From Phil1 sp964612925 (GTDB lineage Bacteria; Bacillota; Clostridia; Christensenellales; CAG-138), in contig CAZTFU010000001.1 of the NCBI GenBank assembly GCA_964612925.1, forward strand, positions 83,297 through 147,296: a stretch of 64,000 nt of DNA, read 5' to 3'. A program made the position numbers and the translations under genes. Shown in pieces: positions 42,908 through 51,932 of the stretch (position 1 is the first letter of the stretch; every line of letters starts with the position of its first letter). The notes beneath the pieces were generated by a model. That model ran no database searches. It was not told the origin of the DNA and saw only the letters and a list, made by a program, of their open reading frames with translations.

Positions 42908-45781
42908 ATGAAAAACATAAAAAGGTTTATAGCGGCAATACTTACCGTGTTAATGCTTTTGGGCAGCTTCAGCGCATATGCGCTTGAAGGCGAAAGCTAT
43001 ACATCGGGAGAGCAAAAGCTGCTGCTTTCGGTACAGGAAGCGATTCAACAGGGTGCAGCTTATATGCTCAACCCCGTTGGCAACTATTATCCTGAAAACG
43101 GTTTATCATTCGGCACACTTCAGGGAGACTGGGCGGCCTTTGCGCTTGGCAGAAGCGGTCTTGCAATACCTTATGACGTGTGGGAAACATATGCGGAAAA
43201 TTCAAAGGACGATATTGTTGCCGCAATAAAAAAGGTACAATCCGAACACGGTGACATAACATCACTTCCGCTTCTCCATTACAGAAAACGCACGGAAAAC
43301 ATGCGCGCGATAATCGGCTACACATCGGTAGGTTTGGATCCGACAAACGTTTCGGGTTATGACATAACGCGTGCACTCGGCAACTATACGGATATAATTT
43401 GGCAGGGTATAAACGCGACCATATTTACGCTCATTTCGCTTGATACGCTTGGCTATGAAATGCCCGAATTGACCGCGGAAGAACTTTCACAGGGTGTACA
43501 CGGCACGGCGGTTCAGGCCACAAGAGAAATGCTTGTAACGCGCATAATGGCGCAGGAGCTTCCGGGCGGCGGCTGGGTGCTTGATACAGGCTTTGAGGTT
43601 GAGGATGATCCGACTTCGGGAGATATTACCATGTCTACCGATAAAGCCGACCCTGATATTACCGCAATGGCAATACAGGCCCTTGCGCGGTACAGCGAGG
43701 ATACCGTTTATGTAAACGGCACCGAAAAGAAGGTCGGTGACGCGATAGAGCGGGCATTGAATGTATTAAGCTCAATGCAGAAAAGTGCTGGCGATTTCGA
43801 ATCATGGGGCACAACAAACGTTGAAAGTACGGCGCAGGTGCTTATGGCACTTATTGCCATGGGTATAGATCCACTTGAGGACGAAAGATTTATAACCTCA
43901 AGCGGAAACACATTGCTTAACGGCATTTTGAAATACCATGTTTCAGGTTCGGGTTTTAAGCATATTGCCGATGGTAGCGTAAATGCAATGGCCACGGATC
44001 AGGCAATGTATGCCCTTGTAGCATATGACAGATATCTCAAGGGTCAAAACTACATATATAACATGAGCGACAATAAGACCGCCCATGCGATTTTACTTAA
44101 TGAAAGCGAACACGGCACGCTGAGCTTATCAGCAGACAGCGCTTCGCAAGGCGAAAATGTAACGGTTTATGCACAGGATACGGACGGATATTCTCTGAGT
44201 GATGTAAAGGTATATCTCTATCAATCCGAAATAAGCTTTGTAAACAATAAGATGGTCGTTTCGTGGGAACTTACGCCAACATATCAGCAGGCAGATATAA
44301 GTACGGATGGCCTAAGTGCTACGTTTACCATGCCCAATGTACCTGTTGTCGTAGTTGCCGAATTCAGCGAAAACGGCCAATCGGCCGAAAAATACGAATT
44401 CATACAAACGAGCGTGAACGGCACCGTGCGAGTGTCTAAAGAAAGCGCGTCGGCAGGCGAAACCGTGCTTATAAATCCGAAGCCCCTGTCAGGCTATGAA
44501 TACGTTGATGGCAGCATAAGCGTAACGGATCAGAACGGAAATGCCATATCGCTTACGGCAAACGCAAGCGGCGGTTATGAATTCACAATGCCTGCGGGCA
44601 ACGTGACACTGTATGCTGAGTTTGAAGCGGTAAAGCTTATAGGTAGCGTGACCATATCGGTTGAAAGGTTCACAATAGGTAAGGGCTACGCCATTGAACC
44701 CATGCAGGTAGATCTATATCAGAACGACAGCGTTGCAAGTATAGTGACCCGTTTGCTTGATGAGTATGACATGCCCTATACGCTTGGGCCGGGTGCAAGC
44801 GTTGAAAGCGGCTTCTACCTTGCAAGTATTACCGACGGAAGCGATCCGAATGAGCCGATAGAACCATTCGATTATATTGTCGAAGCAATAGAGGACGAAT
44901 ACGGCGAATTGAGTTACACACGCGACGGGGAGAGCCTTGGTGAATTCGACTATGCACAGCAGTCGGGCTGGATGTATTCGGTAAACGGTGCATTCCCCAA
45001 TTACGGTGCATCCGACTACAATACAACATCCAAGGTAAATCCGCTTAAGGACGGAGACGTTATCCGTTGGCAGTTCACATTATGGGGACTCGGCAAGGAT
45101 ATAGGCGGCGGATTTGACGGCGATGAGGCTGCGGGTACATTTGAGGGTTCATATATAACCATAGCGGAAAGAACCGCCGCAACAAGCACCATAGCCGATG
45201 TAAACAGCAACTATTCATCTTGGGTGGCTACAAATCGTTCTGTCTATGATGCGGCAGTAAACGCCATGTGCGACCTTACATTGAGCGAAACGGAGCTTAA
45301 TGCCGCCATAAAGCCCCTGCGCACCATGCTTGCGGCGAATAAGGATGAGTTCAGGATAATTCTTCCCTACAGCGCGGCCGCAAACGGACATACTATATCA
45401 ACTCCCGCAACGGCAAAGGCGGGGGACGACGTGACGGTTACCGTAACGCCAAAGAACGGGTATGAGCTTTATCTCGGCAGCCTTAAAGCGAACGGCGTAA
45501 AGCTTACTAAGCGTGGCACATCTTATACATTTGTAATGCCGAGTGAGGATGTTGCGATAACGGCAAGCTTCTGCACAGAAGGCACGGGACCCAAGGTAGT
45601 GCAGGGCGATGTGAACGGCGACGGCACACTTAATACGATAGATGTGGCGCTCCTCTGCCGCTATCTGACGGGGCAGGTCGAGCTTTCAAGCGATGCTATA
45701 TCCCTTGCCGATATGAATGAGGACGGCAAGGTGACCATTGCTGACGCAATACTGCTGTGCAAACGTATTGCGGCAAACTGA
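42908..45781 (+). CDS. Transcobalamin-like secreted protein: alpha/alpha barrel + DUF4430 + dockerin
   Basis: 957 residues. Signal peptide 1-25. Residues about 35-378 form a prenyltransferase/squalene-cyclase-like helical domain with repeated motifs (GDWAAFALGRSGL, ATIFTLISLDTLGYEMP, PGGGWVLDTG, DPDITAMAIQALARY, ESTAQVLMALIAMGIDP, ATDQAMYALVAYDRYLKG). Two InlB-like bacterial repeats lie at 400-573, DUF4430 at 580-725 (SGWMYSVNGAFPNYGASDY, LKDGDVIRWQFTLWG), another bacterial repeat at 815-890, and a type I dockerin at 898-955 with two Ca-binding loops (DVNGDGTLNTIDVALLCRYL and DMNEDGKVTIADAILLCKRI). Helical barrel plus DUF4430 mirrors vertebrate intrinsic factor/transcobalamin. The dockerin implies docking on a cohesin-bearing surface protein. 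Confidence 0.88.
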   Translation: MKNIKRFIAAILTVLMLLGSFSAYALEGESYTSGEQKLLLSVQEAIQQGAAYMLNPVGNYYPENGLSFGTLQGDWAAFALGRSGLAIPYDVWETYAENSKDDIVAAIKKVQSEHGDITSLPLLHYRKRTENMRAIIGYTSVGLDPTNVSGYDITRALGNYTDIIWQGINATIFTLISLDTLGYEMPELTAEELSQGVHGTAVQATREMLVTRIMAQELPGGGWVLDTGFEVEDDPTSGDITMSTDKADPDITAMAIQALARYSEDTVYVNGTEKKVGDAIERALNVLSSMQKSAGDFESWGTTNVESTAQVLMALIAMGIDPLEDERFITSSGNTLLNGILKYHVSGSGFKHIADGSVNAMATDQAMYALVAYDRYLKGQNYIYNMSDNKTAHAILLNESEHGTLSLSADSASQGENVTVYAQDTDGYSLSDVKVYLYQSEISFVNNKMVVSWELTPTYQQADISTDGLSATFTMPNVPVVVVAEFSENGQSAEKYEFIQTSVNGTVRVSKESASAGETVLINPKPLSGYEYVDGSISVTDQNGNAISLTANASGGYEFTMPAGNVTLYAEFEAVKLIGSVTISVERFTIGKGYAIEPMQVDLYQNDSVASIVTRLLDEYDMPYTLGPGASVESGFYLASITDGSDPNEPIEPFDYIVEAIEDEYGELSYTRDGESLGEFDYAQQSGWMYSVNGAFPNYGASDYNTTSKVNPLKDGDVIRWQFTLWGLGKDIGGGFDGDEAAGTFEGSYITIAERTAATSTIADVNSNYSSWVATNRSVYDAAVNAMCDLTLSETELNAAIKPLRTMLAANKDEFRIILPYSAAANGHTISTPATAKAGDDVTVTVTPKNGYELYLGSLKANGVKLTKRGTSYTFVMPSEDVAITASFCTEGTGPKVVQGDVNGDGTLNTIDVALLCRYLTGQVELSSDAISLADMNEDGKVTIADAILLCKRIAAN

Positions 45782-45836
45782 CGGTATTATTGCCGAAAGG
45801 CTTTAATATAGAAATCCGGGAAAGGAAGGAAAACAA

Positions 45837-48800
45837 ATGAAAAAAAGAGTATTGGCATTTATACTCGCACTTGTTATGGCGCTTTCATTGCCGATAATGG
45901 CAATAGCGGAAGGCGATACGCAGGTGGAAGTCAGTGCCGAACAGCAGGACGTAAGCGTTCCTGCGGCGCCGGAAGAAAGCGGCGAAGAAGGACAAAACGA
46001 ATCGGCGGAAACTACCGAAGTTGCCGTTGATGCGGAAACATTTATGGGTTCTGCGGACGTTGCGGCGGCAAACCAGTTCAGCAAGCTGCGCGTACAGCTC
46101 GGCTTCGGCGTTTATGCTGAAGAAGACTATCTTCTGAAGAATGAAGGCGAAAGCTATCAGACGGACAACATATTTGATCCGACCGTTTACAATTACGACT
46201 TTGGCGCAATAAGCAAGGAAGTTGTAAACAGGGCGTCCAATCAGGTTCGCTTTGCTTATTCGGCCGCGGAAGGTGCATCCGTAAAAATTCATTATACTGA
46301 TGAAAACGGCAATGCCACCAGCAAGGATGGAAGTGCGCTTAACGATTCGTCCAACACCGACTGGGTAAAGACTTACGATGGTGAAAACATAATTAAGCTT
46401 GTGCTTACTCCGCCCGCTGACAGCGGTCTTAGCGCAACCACCTACACCATAAAGCTTTATGTCGGTGAAAAGCCCGCAGAACCCGCAAAGGTAAAGGTAT
46501 ACATATCCTTCAGCGATAACGGAAGTTATAATTTCCCTTATGGCAAAACCGAAGTTACTGCGGTTGAAGGTACTGCCGAAAAATACGGCCTTAGCAATGC
46601 CGATGCCGACCATACCGTAGGCGGACAGAATCACGGCATATCCGCAGGTCAGGTAAGCGTGCTTGATGCGGTTGTCAGCGCACATGAGGCACTGTATGGA
46701 AGCGCATTTACCAAGGCGACCATGGACTCATATCTTGATGCAGGCGGCGGCAGCTATATAAGCAAGATGTTCGGCGTAAGCGGCAGCATCAGCTTTGCCG
46801 TAAACAATCGCCTGCCCATGGGTCCGAAGAGCGATGGGTATGCCATAAACGAATATGCCGTTTCCGAGGGTGATGACATTGTGTTCTTCATCTACGGCGG
46901 TTCGTGGTGGGACGATTATTTCTGCTATTTTGACAAAAAGCAGGTAACCGTTAAGGAAGATGAAGAAATAAAGCTGAACCTTGAAGGCTTCTATGCCATG
47001 GAGCAGCTTTGGGGCAACCCCGGTACGGATACCCCTGCACTCGATTCCCTTGAGAAGATCAAGAATGCCATTATTGTATTGCTTAAGTATGACGATGACC
47101 TCGGTTCATGGAATATGGACGGTTATGTATACGATGAATATGATGATCCTGTCGTAACCGATTCCAACGGCGATGCGAAGTTCAAGTTTGACAAAGCCGG
47201 AACATACTATGTCAGCGCAATGGGCACCTCGTCCTCCGGAGCTTATATATCTCTTCCGTGGTGCGAAATAACCGTTACGGAAAACACAAATAAGCCCAAG
47301 GGCAACGACCTTAACGGTATGCTCATTTATACCGGCTACAGCAAGAATAATGACAGCGTAATGGTGCGCAACGAAAGCGACAGCTACACAACGTCAAACG
47401 TATTCGCATGGAATAAGTACGAATATAGTTTTGAAGTTGCAGATACCGTAACTCAGCTCCGCTTTAATCTTAACCTTGCGGACGGCGCAAAGGCAACGCT
47501 ACACTATACCACCACTACGGGTTCCGAGGCAACAAAGGATGCCACAAATTCCGCATCCAATGCCGCGTGGATAAACTGCATACAGCCTGGCAAAAACGTT
47601 GTTAAGGTTGTTGTAACTCCTCCCGACGGCAGCGGTCTTTCCGAAAAGACATACACCATAAATGTCGATTGTAAGCCCACGCTCACCGCACTTTCCGTTG
47701 CAAACGGCAGTACGGAGCTGATACTTGATTCGACGTTTAAGAGCACTACCCTCGAGTATAGTGCGGACGTTGATGCGGCGGCAGAGGTTCTTACCGTTTC
47801 CGCAACGGCCAAGAACACAAGCTGCACCGTTACTTATAACGGTAAGGCCGACAACAATGTTGACGTAAAGGATACCGATAAGATAGTTATCCGCGTTGAA
47901 AAAGACGGCCTGTACACCGAGTATGCGGTAAAACTGAATAAAAAGACCGCTTATTCGGCAAAAATTGAAACCTACCCCGCAAATGCCGTTGTACGCATGG
48001 AAGATTCCAAGGGTACGGCACTTGATACTGATTCGGAAGGCGCATATGCAGGTCTGTTGCCGGGTGCCGAATACAAGTTTGTTGTATCCTGCAAGGGCTA
48101 TGTGACAAAGACCGGTACTCTCAGTGATCCGGCTCAGCTCACCAACGGTGTGCTTAGCGTGATTCTTTCCGCGGCGCCTGCGTCCAATCTGACCGATTAT
48201 GACGCGGAATGGCCCACATTCAGGAACAGCGAAAACAACAACGCCGTGACCTCGACCGTAACTCCCGACAGCGCCGAAAATGCGGAGCTTAAATGGGCCA
48301 AGAAGTACGGTTCGGGCTGGAGTGCTTCTCCATCTATACCCATTATAGTAAATGAGCATGTTTACTTCATTATGGACAAAAAGATATACTGTGCAAGCAA
48401 AGAAACAGGTGAAATCGAAGCCGAAGGTACACTCAACGGTGGTGCAGGTTACAGCACCAATTCCATCGTATATGCGGAAGGCATGATATTTGCACAAGTG
48501 GGTAGCGGCAAGATACAGGCGTTCCGTGCCGATACGCTTGAAAGCCTGTGGGTATCCGAATCAATAGGCGGCGGACAGACCATATCTCCCATAACCTATT
48601 ACAACGGATATATCTATACGGGTATGTGGGGCGGCGAAACCAAGGCTTCGGACTTTGTTTGCTTCTCAATAACCGATGAAGATCCCAACAGCACGAATGA
48701 AACCAAGTACGCCACATGGAAGGTTTCTCACCTTGGCGGTTATTACTGGGTGGGCGCGTATGTCAATGACGTTTGCGCCGTATTCGGTACGGATGACGGT

Positions 48801-49682
48801 ACCTCAAAGGCTGACAGCCCCACGGCTGATCTCTATTCCGTAAATCCCACTACCGGCAAGATAATAGACAATATCTCCGAGATTAAAGGTGACGTGCGTT
48901 CCTGCGTAACATATGATTCGGGCAGGGTATACTTTACCACGAAGGGCGGTTATCTGTACTCCGTCGGCCTTAACTCAAACGGCACGTTTGATCATGATTC
49001 CGTCAAGTGCATCCAGATAGACAGCATGTCCACCAGCACGCCCGTTGTGCATAACGGCAGGCTGTATGTCGGTTGCTCAGGCAAGGGCTATGACTGGGAC
49101 GGCGATTCCGGCTCAGGCATTGTCGTGGTTGATGTATCCGGCGGCAAGCTCGATATCATTTACAAGGCTTCAACTCCCGGTTATCCCCAGGCGGGTCCGC
49201 TTGTAAGCACCGCGTTTGAAAAGGCGACCGGCAAGGTATATGTATACACCACCTACAACAGTAACCCCGGCGGTATCTACATTATAGAAGACAGTGCGGG
49301 ACAGACCGAGCCGAGTGAAAACAACGGTGACTTGTTCGTACCGGGAGACGGCCAGAAGCAGTATTGCATAAGCACCATTTGCGCTGACAGCGAGGGTACT
49401 CTGTACTATAAGAACGACTCCGGCCACCTGTTTGCCATAAAGAGCAATGCCGTGCTGCCCAAGCTCCCCGAGGAAGAGGAGACTGATGACACGGATAATG
49501 ATTCGTCTTGGCCCGGCGGAAGCGTGTTTGGCCCCGGCAGCAACTCAACCACGCCCACTCCCGTACCGCCCACGGTGCTTATGCCCGTTACAGGCGGCGA
49601 AGAAAGCATTGTTCCCGCAATAGTGCTTATTGCGTGCGGTGCGGCCCTGATGCTTGTGCTCTGGCGCAAGAGAAGGATATAA
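45837..49682 (+). CDS. Sortase-anchored surface protein: cadherin-like domains, DUF4430-like domain, PQQ-type beta-propeller
   Basis: 1281 residues. Signal peptide 1-24 and an acidic linker. Cadherin-like beta-sandwich modules at about 80-208, 490-610 and 612-702 (TYTIKLYVG, TYTINVDCK, EYAVKLNKK ends). A divergent DUF4430-like domain at about 218-353 (SISFAVNNRLPMGPKSDGYA, VSEGDDIVFFIYGG) aligns by eye with the lipoprotein's WMYCVNGWYPNYG/KSGDVIEW. A PEGA-like module at 705-780 and a PQQ-type beta-propeller at about 790-1202 (AEWPTFRNSENNNAVTSTVT, IIVNEHVYFIMDKKIYCASK) follow. The end is a Pro-rich linker, LMPVTGGEE (LPXTG variant), a hydrophobic helix and RKRRI. Fourth in-line exported protein of the B12-riboswitch unit. 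Confidence 0.8.
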   Translation: MKKRVLAFILALVMALSLPIMAIAEGDTQVEVSAEQQDVSVPAAPEESGEEGQNESAETTEVAVDAETFMGSADVAAANQFSKLRVQLGFGVYAEEDYLLKNEGESYQTDNIFDPTVYNYDFGAISKEVVNRASNQVRFAYSAAEGASVKIHYTDENGNATSKDGSALNDSSNTDWVKTYDGENIIKLVLTPPADSGLSATTYTIKLYVGEKPAEPAKVKVYISFSDNGSYNFPYGKTEVTAVEGTAEKYGLSNADADHTVGGQNHGISAGQVSVLDAVVSAHEALYGSAFTKATMDSYLDAGGGSYISKMFGVSGSISFAVNNRLPMGPKSDGYAINEYAVSEGDDIVFFIYGGSWWDDYFCYFDKKQVTVKEDEEIKLNLEGFYAMEQLWGNPGTDTPALDSLEKIKNAIIVLLKYDDDLGSWNMDGYVYDEYDDPVVTDSNGDAKFKFDKAGTYYVSAMGTSSSGAYISLPWCEITVTENTNKPKGNDLNGMLIYTGYSKNNDSVMVRNESDSYTTSNVFAWNKYEYSFEVADTVTQLRFNLNLADGAKATLHYTTTTGSEATKDATNSASNAAWINCIQPGKNVVKVVVTPPDGSGLSEKTYTINVDCKPTLTALSVANGSTELILDSTFKSTTLEYSADVDAAAEVLTVSATAKNTSCTVTYNGKADNNVDVKDTDKIVIRVEKDGLYTEYAVKLNKKTAYSAKIETYPANAVVRMEDSKGTALDTDSEGAYAGLLPGAEYKFVVSCKGYVTKTGTLSDPAQLTNGVLSVILSAAPASNLTDYDAEWPTFRNSENNNAVTSTVTPDSAENAELKWAKKYGSGWSASPSIPIIVNEHVYFIMDKKIYCASKETGEIEAEGTLNGGAGYSTNSIVYAEGMIFAQVGSGKIQAFRADTLESLWVSESIGGGQTISPITYYNGYIYTGMWGGETKASDFVCFSITDEDPNSTNETKYATWKVSHLGGYYWVGAYVNDVCAVFGTDDGTSKADSPTADLYSVNPTTGKIIDNISEIKGDVRSCVTYDSGRVYFTTKGGYLYSVGLNSNGTFDHDSVKCIQIDSMSTSTPVVHNGRLYVGCSGKGYDWDGDSGSGIVVVDVSGGKLDIIYKASTPGYPQAGPLVSTAFEKATGKVYVYTTYNSNPGGIYIIEDSAGQTEPSENNGDLFVPGDGQKQYCISTICADSEGTLYYKNDSGHLFAIKSNAVLPKLPEEEETDDTDNDSSWPGGSVFGPGSNSTTPTPVPPTVLMPVTGGEESIVPAIVLIACGAALMLVLWRKRRI

Positions 49683-49711
49683 TACTCTAAAAAGGCGGAG
49701 GTTAAAGGCAA

Positions 49712-50266
49712 ATGGGGTTTCGGTATAAAAACATGAGCACTGATGTGAGCATTGATGAATACATCGATGCCTGCGTTGATGTGCCGCGTATAATAAAAGG
49801 GTGCCAAGGCTGTACGAATTACGGAAGGCTTTGGTCCTGCCCGCCGTTTGCCTTTGACCCCGTTATGATTTGGCGCAGTTATTCACGGCTTAGGCTATAT
49901 GCAAGAAAGGTCATGCTGCCCTGTGAGCTTACCCAAAGAACATACGGAGAAAGCGAACTTTCAGACGAATACTTCAGAATATGGAAGGTTGAACGCAGGA
50001 ATTTTTTCAACGAGCTTTTGGCTCTGGAACGAGCCGAACGCGACAGCCGCGCCTTGGTAGCGGGCTGTTGCGACATATGCAATGAATGTGCGCGTTTAAG
50101 CGGAACGGCGTGCACGGCACCCGAAAAGCTGAGATATTCGATAGAAGCACTCGGCGGGGACGTTGAACGCACGCTGAACCTTTATTTCGGTGAAAAAACA
50201 CTTTGGGCAAAGGAAGGACACATGAGCGAATATATGTTGCTCGTTGGTGCGCTTATGCTGAAATGA
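49712..50266 (+). CDS. DUF2284 Cys-rich putative metal-binding protein
   Basis: 184 residues, cytoplasmic by sequence (no signal or TM). The N-terminal cysteine block GCQGCTNYGRLWSCPPFAFD and the later CCDICNECARLSGTAC are the DUF2284 signature and could hold one or two Fe-S or metal sites. It begins 29 bp after the sortase-anchored gene with GGAGG upstream, so it is read as the last gene of the riboswitch operon. Family function is not established; the context suggests a role in handling imported corrinoid or its metal, which is inference only. Confidence 0.8.
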   Translation: MGFRYKNMSTDVSIDEYIDACVDVPRIIKGCQGCTNYGRLWSCPPFAFDPVMIWRSYSRLRLYARKVMLPCELTQRTYGESELSDEYFRIWKVERRNFFNELLALERAERDSRALVAGCCDICNECARLSGTACTAPEKLRYSIEALGGDVERTLNLYFGEKTLWAKEGHMSEYMLLVGALMLK

Positions 50267-50288
50267 ACTGTGCCAAAATGAACATGGT

Positions 50289-50327
50289 TGCGGCACGGCT
50301 TCTGTTGGACCGGAGGGCTATGCCGCA
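50289..50327. other. Hairpin downstream of the DUF2284 gene
   Basis: TGCGGCA (50289-50295) and TGCCGCA (50321-50327) form a perfect 7-bp stem around a 25-nt loop. No T-run follows. It may be part of a two-hairpin transcript end with the terminator at 50347. Confidence 0.4.
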
Positions 50328-50346
50328 CTGAAGTTCATAAAAATAC

Positions 50347-50380
50347 AGCTCCCGAAGGGATATTCCCTCGGGAGCTTCTT
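50347..50380. terminator. Bidirectional terminator, B12-riboswitch operon / glyS
   Basis: AGCTCCCGA-AGGGA-TAT-TCCCT-CGGGAGCT (one bulge), followed by TCTT on the plus strand and TGTATTTTTATG on the minus strand. It separates the convergent riboswitch operon and glyS. Confidence 0.8.
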
Positions 50381-50398
50381 AAATTGGCTTTATTCCGC

Positions 50399-51790
50399 TT
50401 AGAATTCACATTCCTTTTCAATGTGCGCAATAAGCTGATCTATCGGCATGCGGACTTGCTCCATGGAATCGCGGTCGCGCACAGTAACGGTATTGTCCTC
50501 GAGCGTGTCAAAGTCAACCGTTATGCACATCGGCGTACCTATTTCGTCATGACGGCGATAACGCTTGCCTATTGCACCCGAATCGTCATAATCTACCATA
50601 AACTTCTTTGAAAGCAGATTGTAAACTTCATGCGCCTTATCACCAAGCTTGTTCTTTTGCAGCGGCAGCACGGCAGCCTTATACGGTGCAATGGCGGGGT
50701 GCAGGTGGAGTATGTTCCTGACATCGCCGTTTTCAAGCGTTTCCTCATCATATGCATCACAAAGCAGCATAAGGAACATTCTTTCAACTCCGACGGAAGG
50801 CTCTATAACATACGGAATATACTTTTCGTTGGTGAAAGGATCCGTATAGGTAAGCTCCTGCCCTGACTGCTTTGCATGGGCACTCAGGTCGAAGTTGGTG
50901 CGGCTTGCAACGCCCCAAAGCTCACCCCAGCCGAACGGGAAGCGATATTCAATATCGGTTGTACCGTTTGAATAATGCGAAAGCTCGGCCTTTTCATGCT
51001 CCCTAAGGCGCATATTCTCCTCATGCACGCCAAGTGAAAGCACAAAGTTCTTGCAGTATTCCTTCCAGTATTCGTACCAGTCAAGTTCGGTGCCTGGTGC
51101 GCAGAAGAATTCAAGCTCCATCTGTTCAAATTCGCGGGTACGGAATATGAAATTACCGGGAGTTATTTCGTTTCGGAAGGATTTACCTATTTGGCTGATT
51201 CCAAACGGTATCTTGCGGCGCGTGGTACGCTGTACGTTTTTGAAGTTTACAAATATACCCTGTGCGGTTTCGGGACGAAGATATATCTGGCTTGCGGTAT
51301 CCTCGTTAACGCCCTGGAAGGTCTTGAACATCATGTTAAATTTACGGATTGAGGTAAAGTCGCTCTTTCCGCATTCGGGGCACACAATGCCCTTTTCCGC
51401 GATAAATGCGGACATTTGCTCGTGAGACCATCCGTCGGGATGAATGTCTGTAAGGCCATTCTTTTCGGCGTATTCTTCGATCAGCTTGTCCGCACGGAAA
51501 CGCGCCTTACAGCTCTTGCAGTCCATAAGAGGGTCGTTGAAGTTGACAACGTGGCCGCTTGCTACCCAAACTTCAGGATTCATAAGAATTGCGGCATCAA
51601 GACCGACATTGTATTCACATTCCTGAACGAATTTGCGCCACCATGCCTTTTTAACGTTATTTTTCATTTCAACGCCGAGCGGACCGTAGTCCCATGCGTT
51701 GGCAAGGCCGCCGTACAGTTCGGAGCCTGCGAATACAAAGCCGCGGTTTTTGCAAAGCGCAACGATTTTATCCATGCTGTATTTGCTCAT
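50399..51790 (-). CDS. glyS: Glycyl-tRNA synthetase (class II, single-chain alpha2 type)
   Basis: 463 residues. MDKIVALCKNRGFVFAGSEL then YGGLANAWDYGPLGVEMKNN is motif-1 territory. RKIPFGISQIGKSFRNEITP followed by FIFRTREFEQMELEFF is motif 2, and VGVERMFLMLLCDAY motif 3. A zinc-type cluster is CKSCKARF ... CPECGKSDF. The C-terminal anticodon domain has IAPYKAAVLPLQKN and YRRHDEIGTPMCITVDFDTL. The single-subunit form, not the alpha/beta GlyQ-GlyS form, is used. Monocistronic with its own promoter. Confidence 0.98.
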   Translation of the reverse strand: MSKYSMDKIVALCKNRGFVFAGSELYGGLANAWDYGPLGVEMKNNVKKAWWRKFVQECEYNVGLDAAILMNPEVWVASGHVVNFNDPLMDCKSCKARFRADKLIEEYAEKNGLTDIHPDGWSHEQMSAFIAEKGIVCPECGKSDFTSIRKFNMMFKTFQGVNEDTASQIYLRPETAQGIFVNFKNVQRTTRRKIPFGISQIGKSFRNEITPGNFIFRTREFEQMELEFFCAPGTELDWYEYWKEYCKNFVLSLGVHEENMRLREHEKAELSHYSNGTTDIEYRFPFGWGELWGVASRTNFDLSAHAKQSGQELTYTDPFTNEKYIPYVIEPSVGVERMFLMLLCDAYDEETLENGDVRNILHLHPAIAPYKAAVLPLQKNKLGDKAHEVYNLLSKKFMVDYDDSGAIGKRYRRHDEIGTPMCITVDFDTLEDNTVTVRDRDSMEQVRMPIDQLIAHIEKECEF

Positions 51791-51834
51791 AAGGTTTAAT
51801 CCTCCTATTTATAACGATTTTCCCTATATTAAAT

Positions 51835-51862
51835 ATGATAACATAGGCTTTGGTTTTGTCAA
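51835..51862 (-). promoter_or_regulatory. Sigma-A promoter of glyS
   Basis: On the minus strand TTGACA (51857-51862), a 16-bp spacer and TATCAT (51835-51840), 45 bp before the start codon. AGGAGG precedes the ATG. Confidence 0.75.
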
Positions 51863-51865
51863 GTG

Positions 51866-51895
51866 TTGCTAAAACATATGGTTTGGAGATATAAT
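51866..51895 (+). promoter_or_regulatory. Promoter of the miaB-mutSL operon
   Basis: TTGCTA (51866-51871), an 18-bp spacer and TATAAT (51890-51895); a second overlapping TATAAT is at 51895-51900. It partly overlaps the divergent glyS promoter region. Confidence 0.55.
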
Positions 51896-51932
51896 ATAAT
51901 ATCTGTATTTATGTATATAAGAAAGGATGCTT

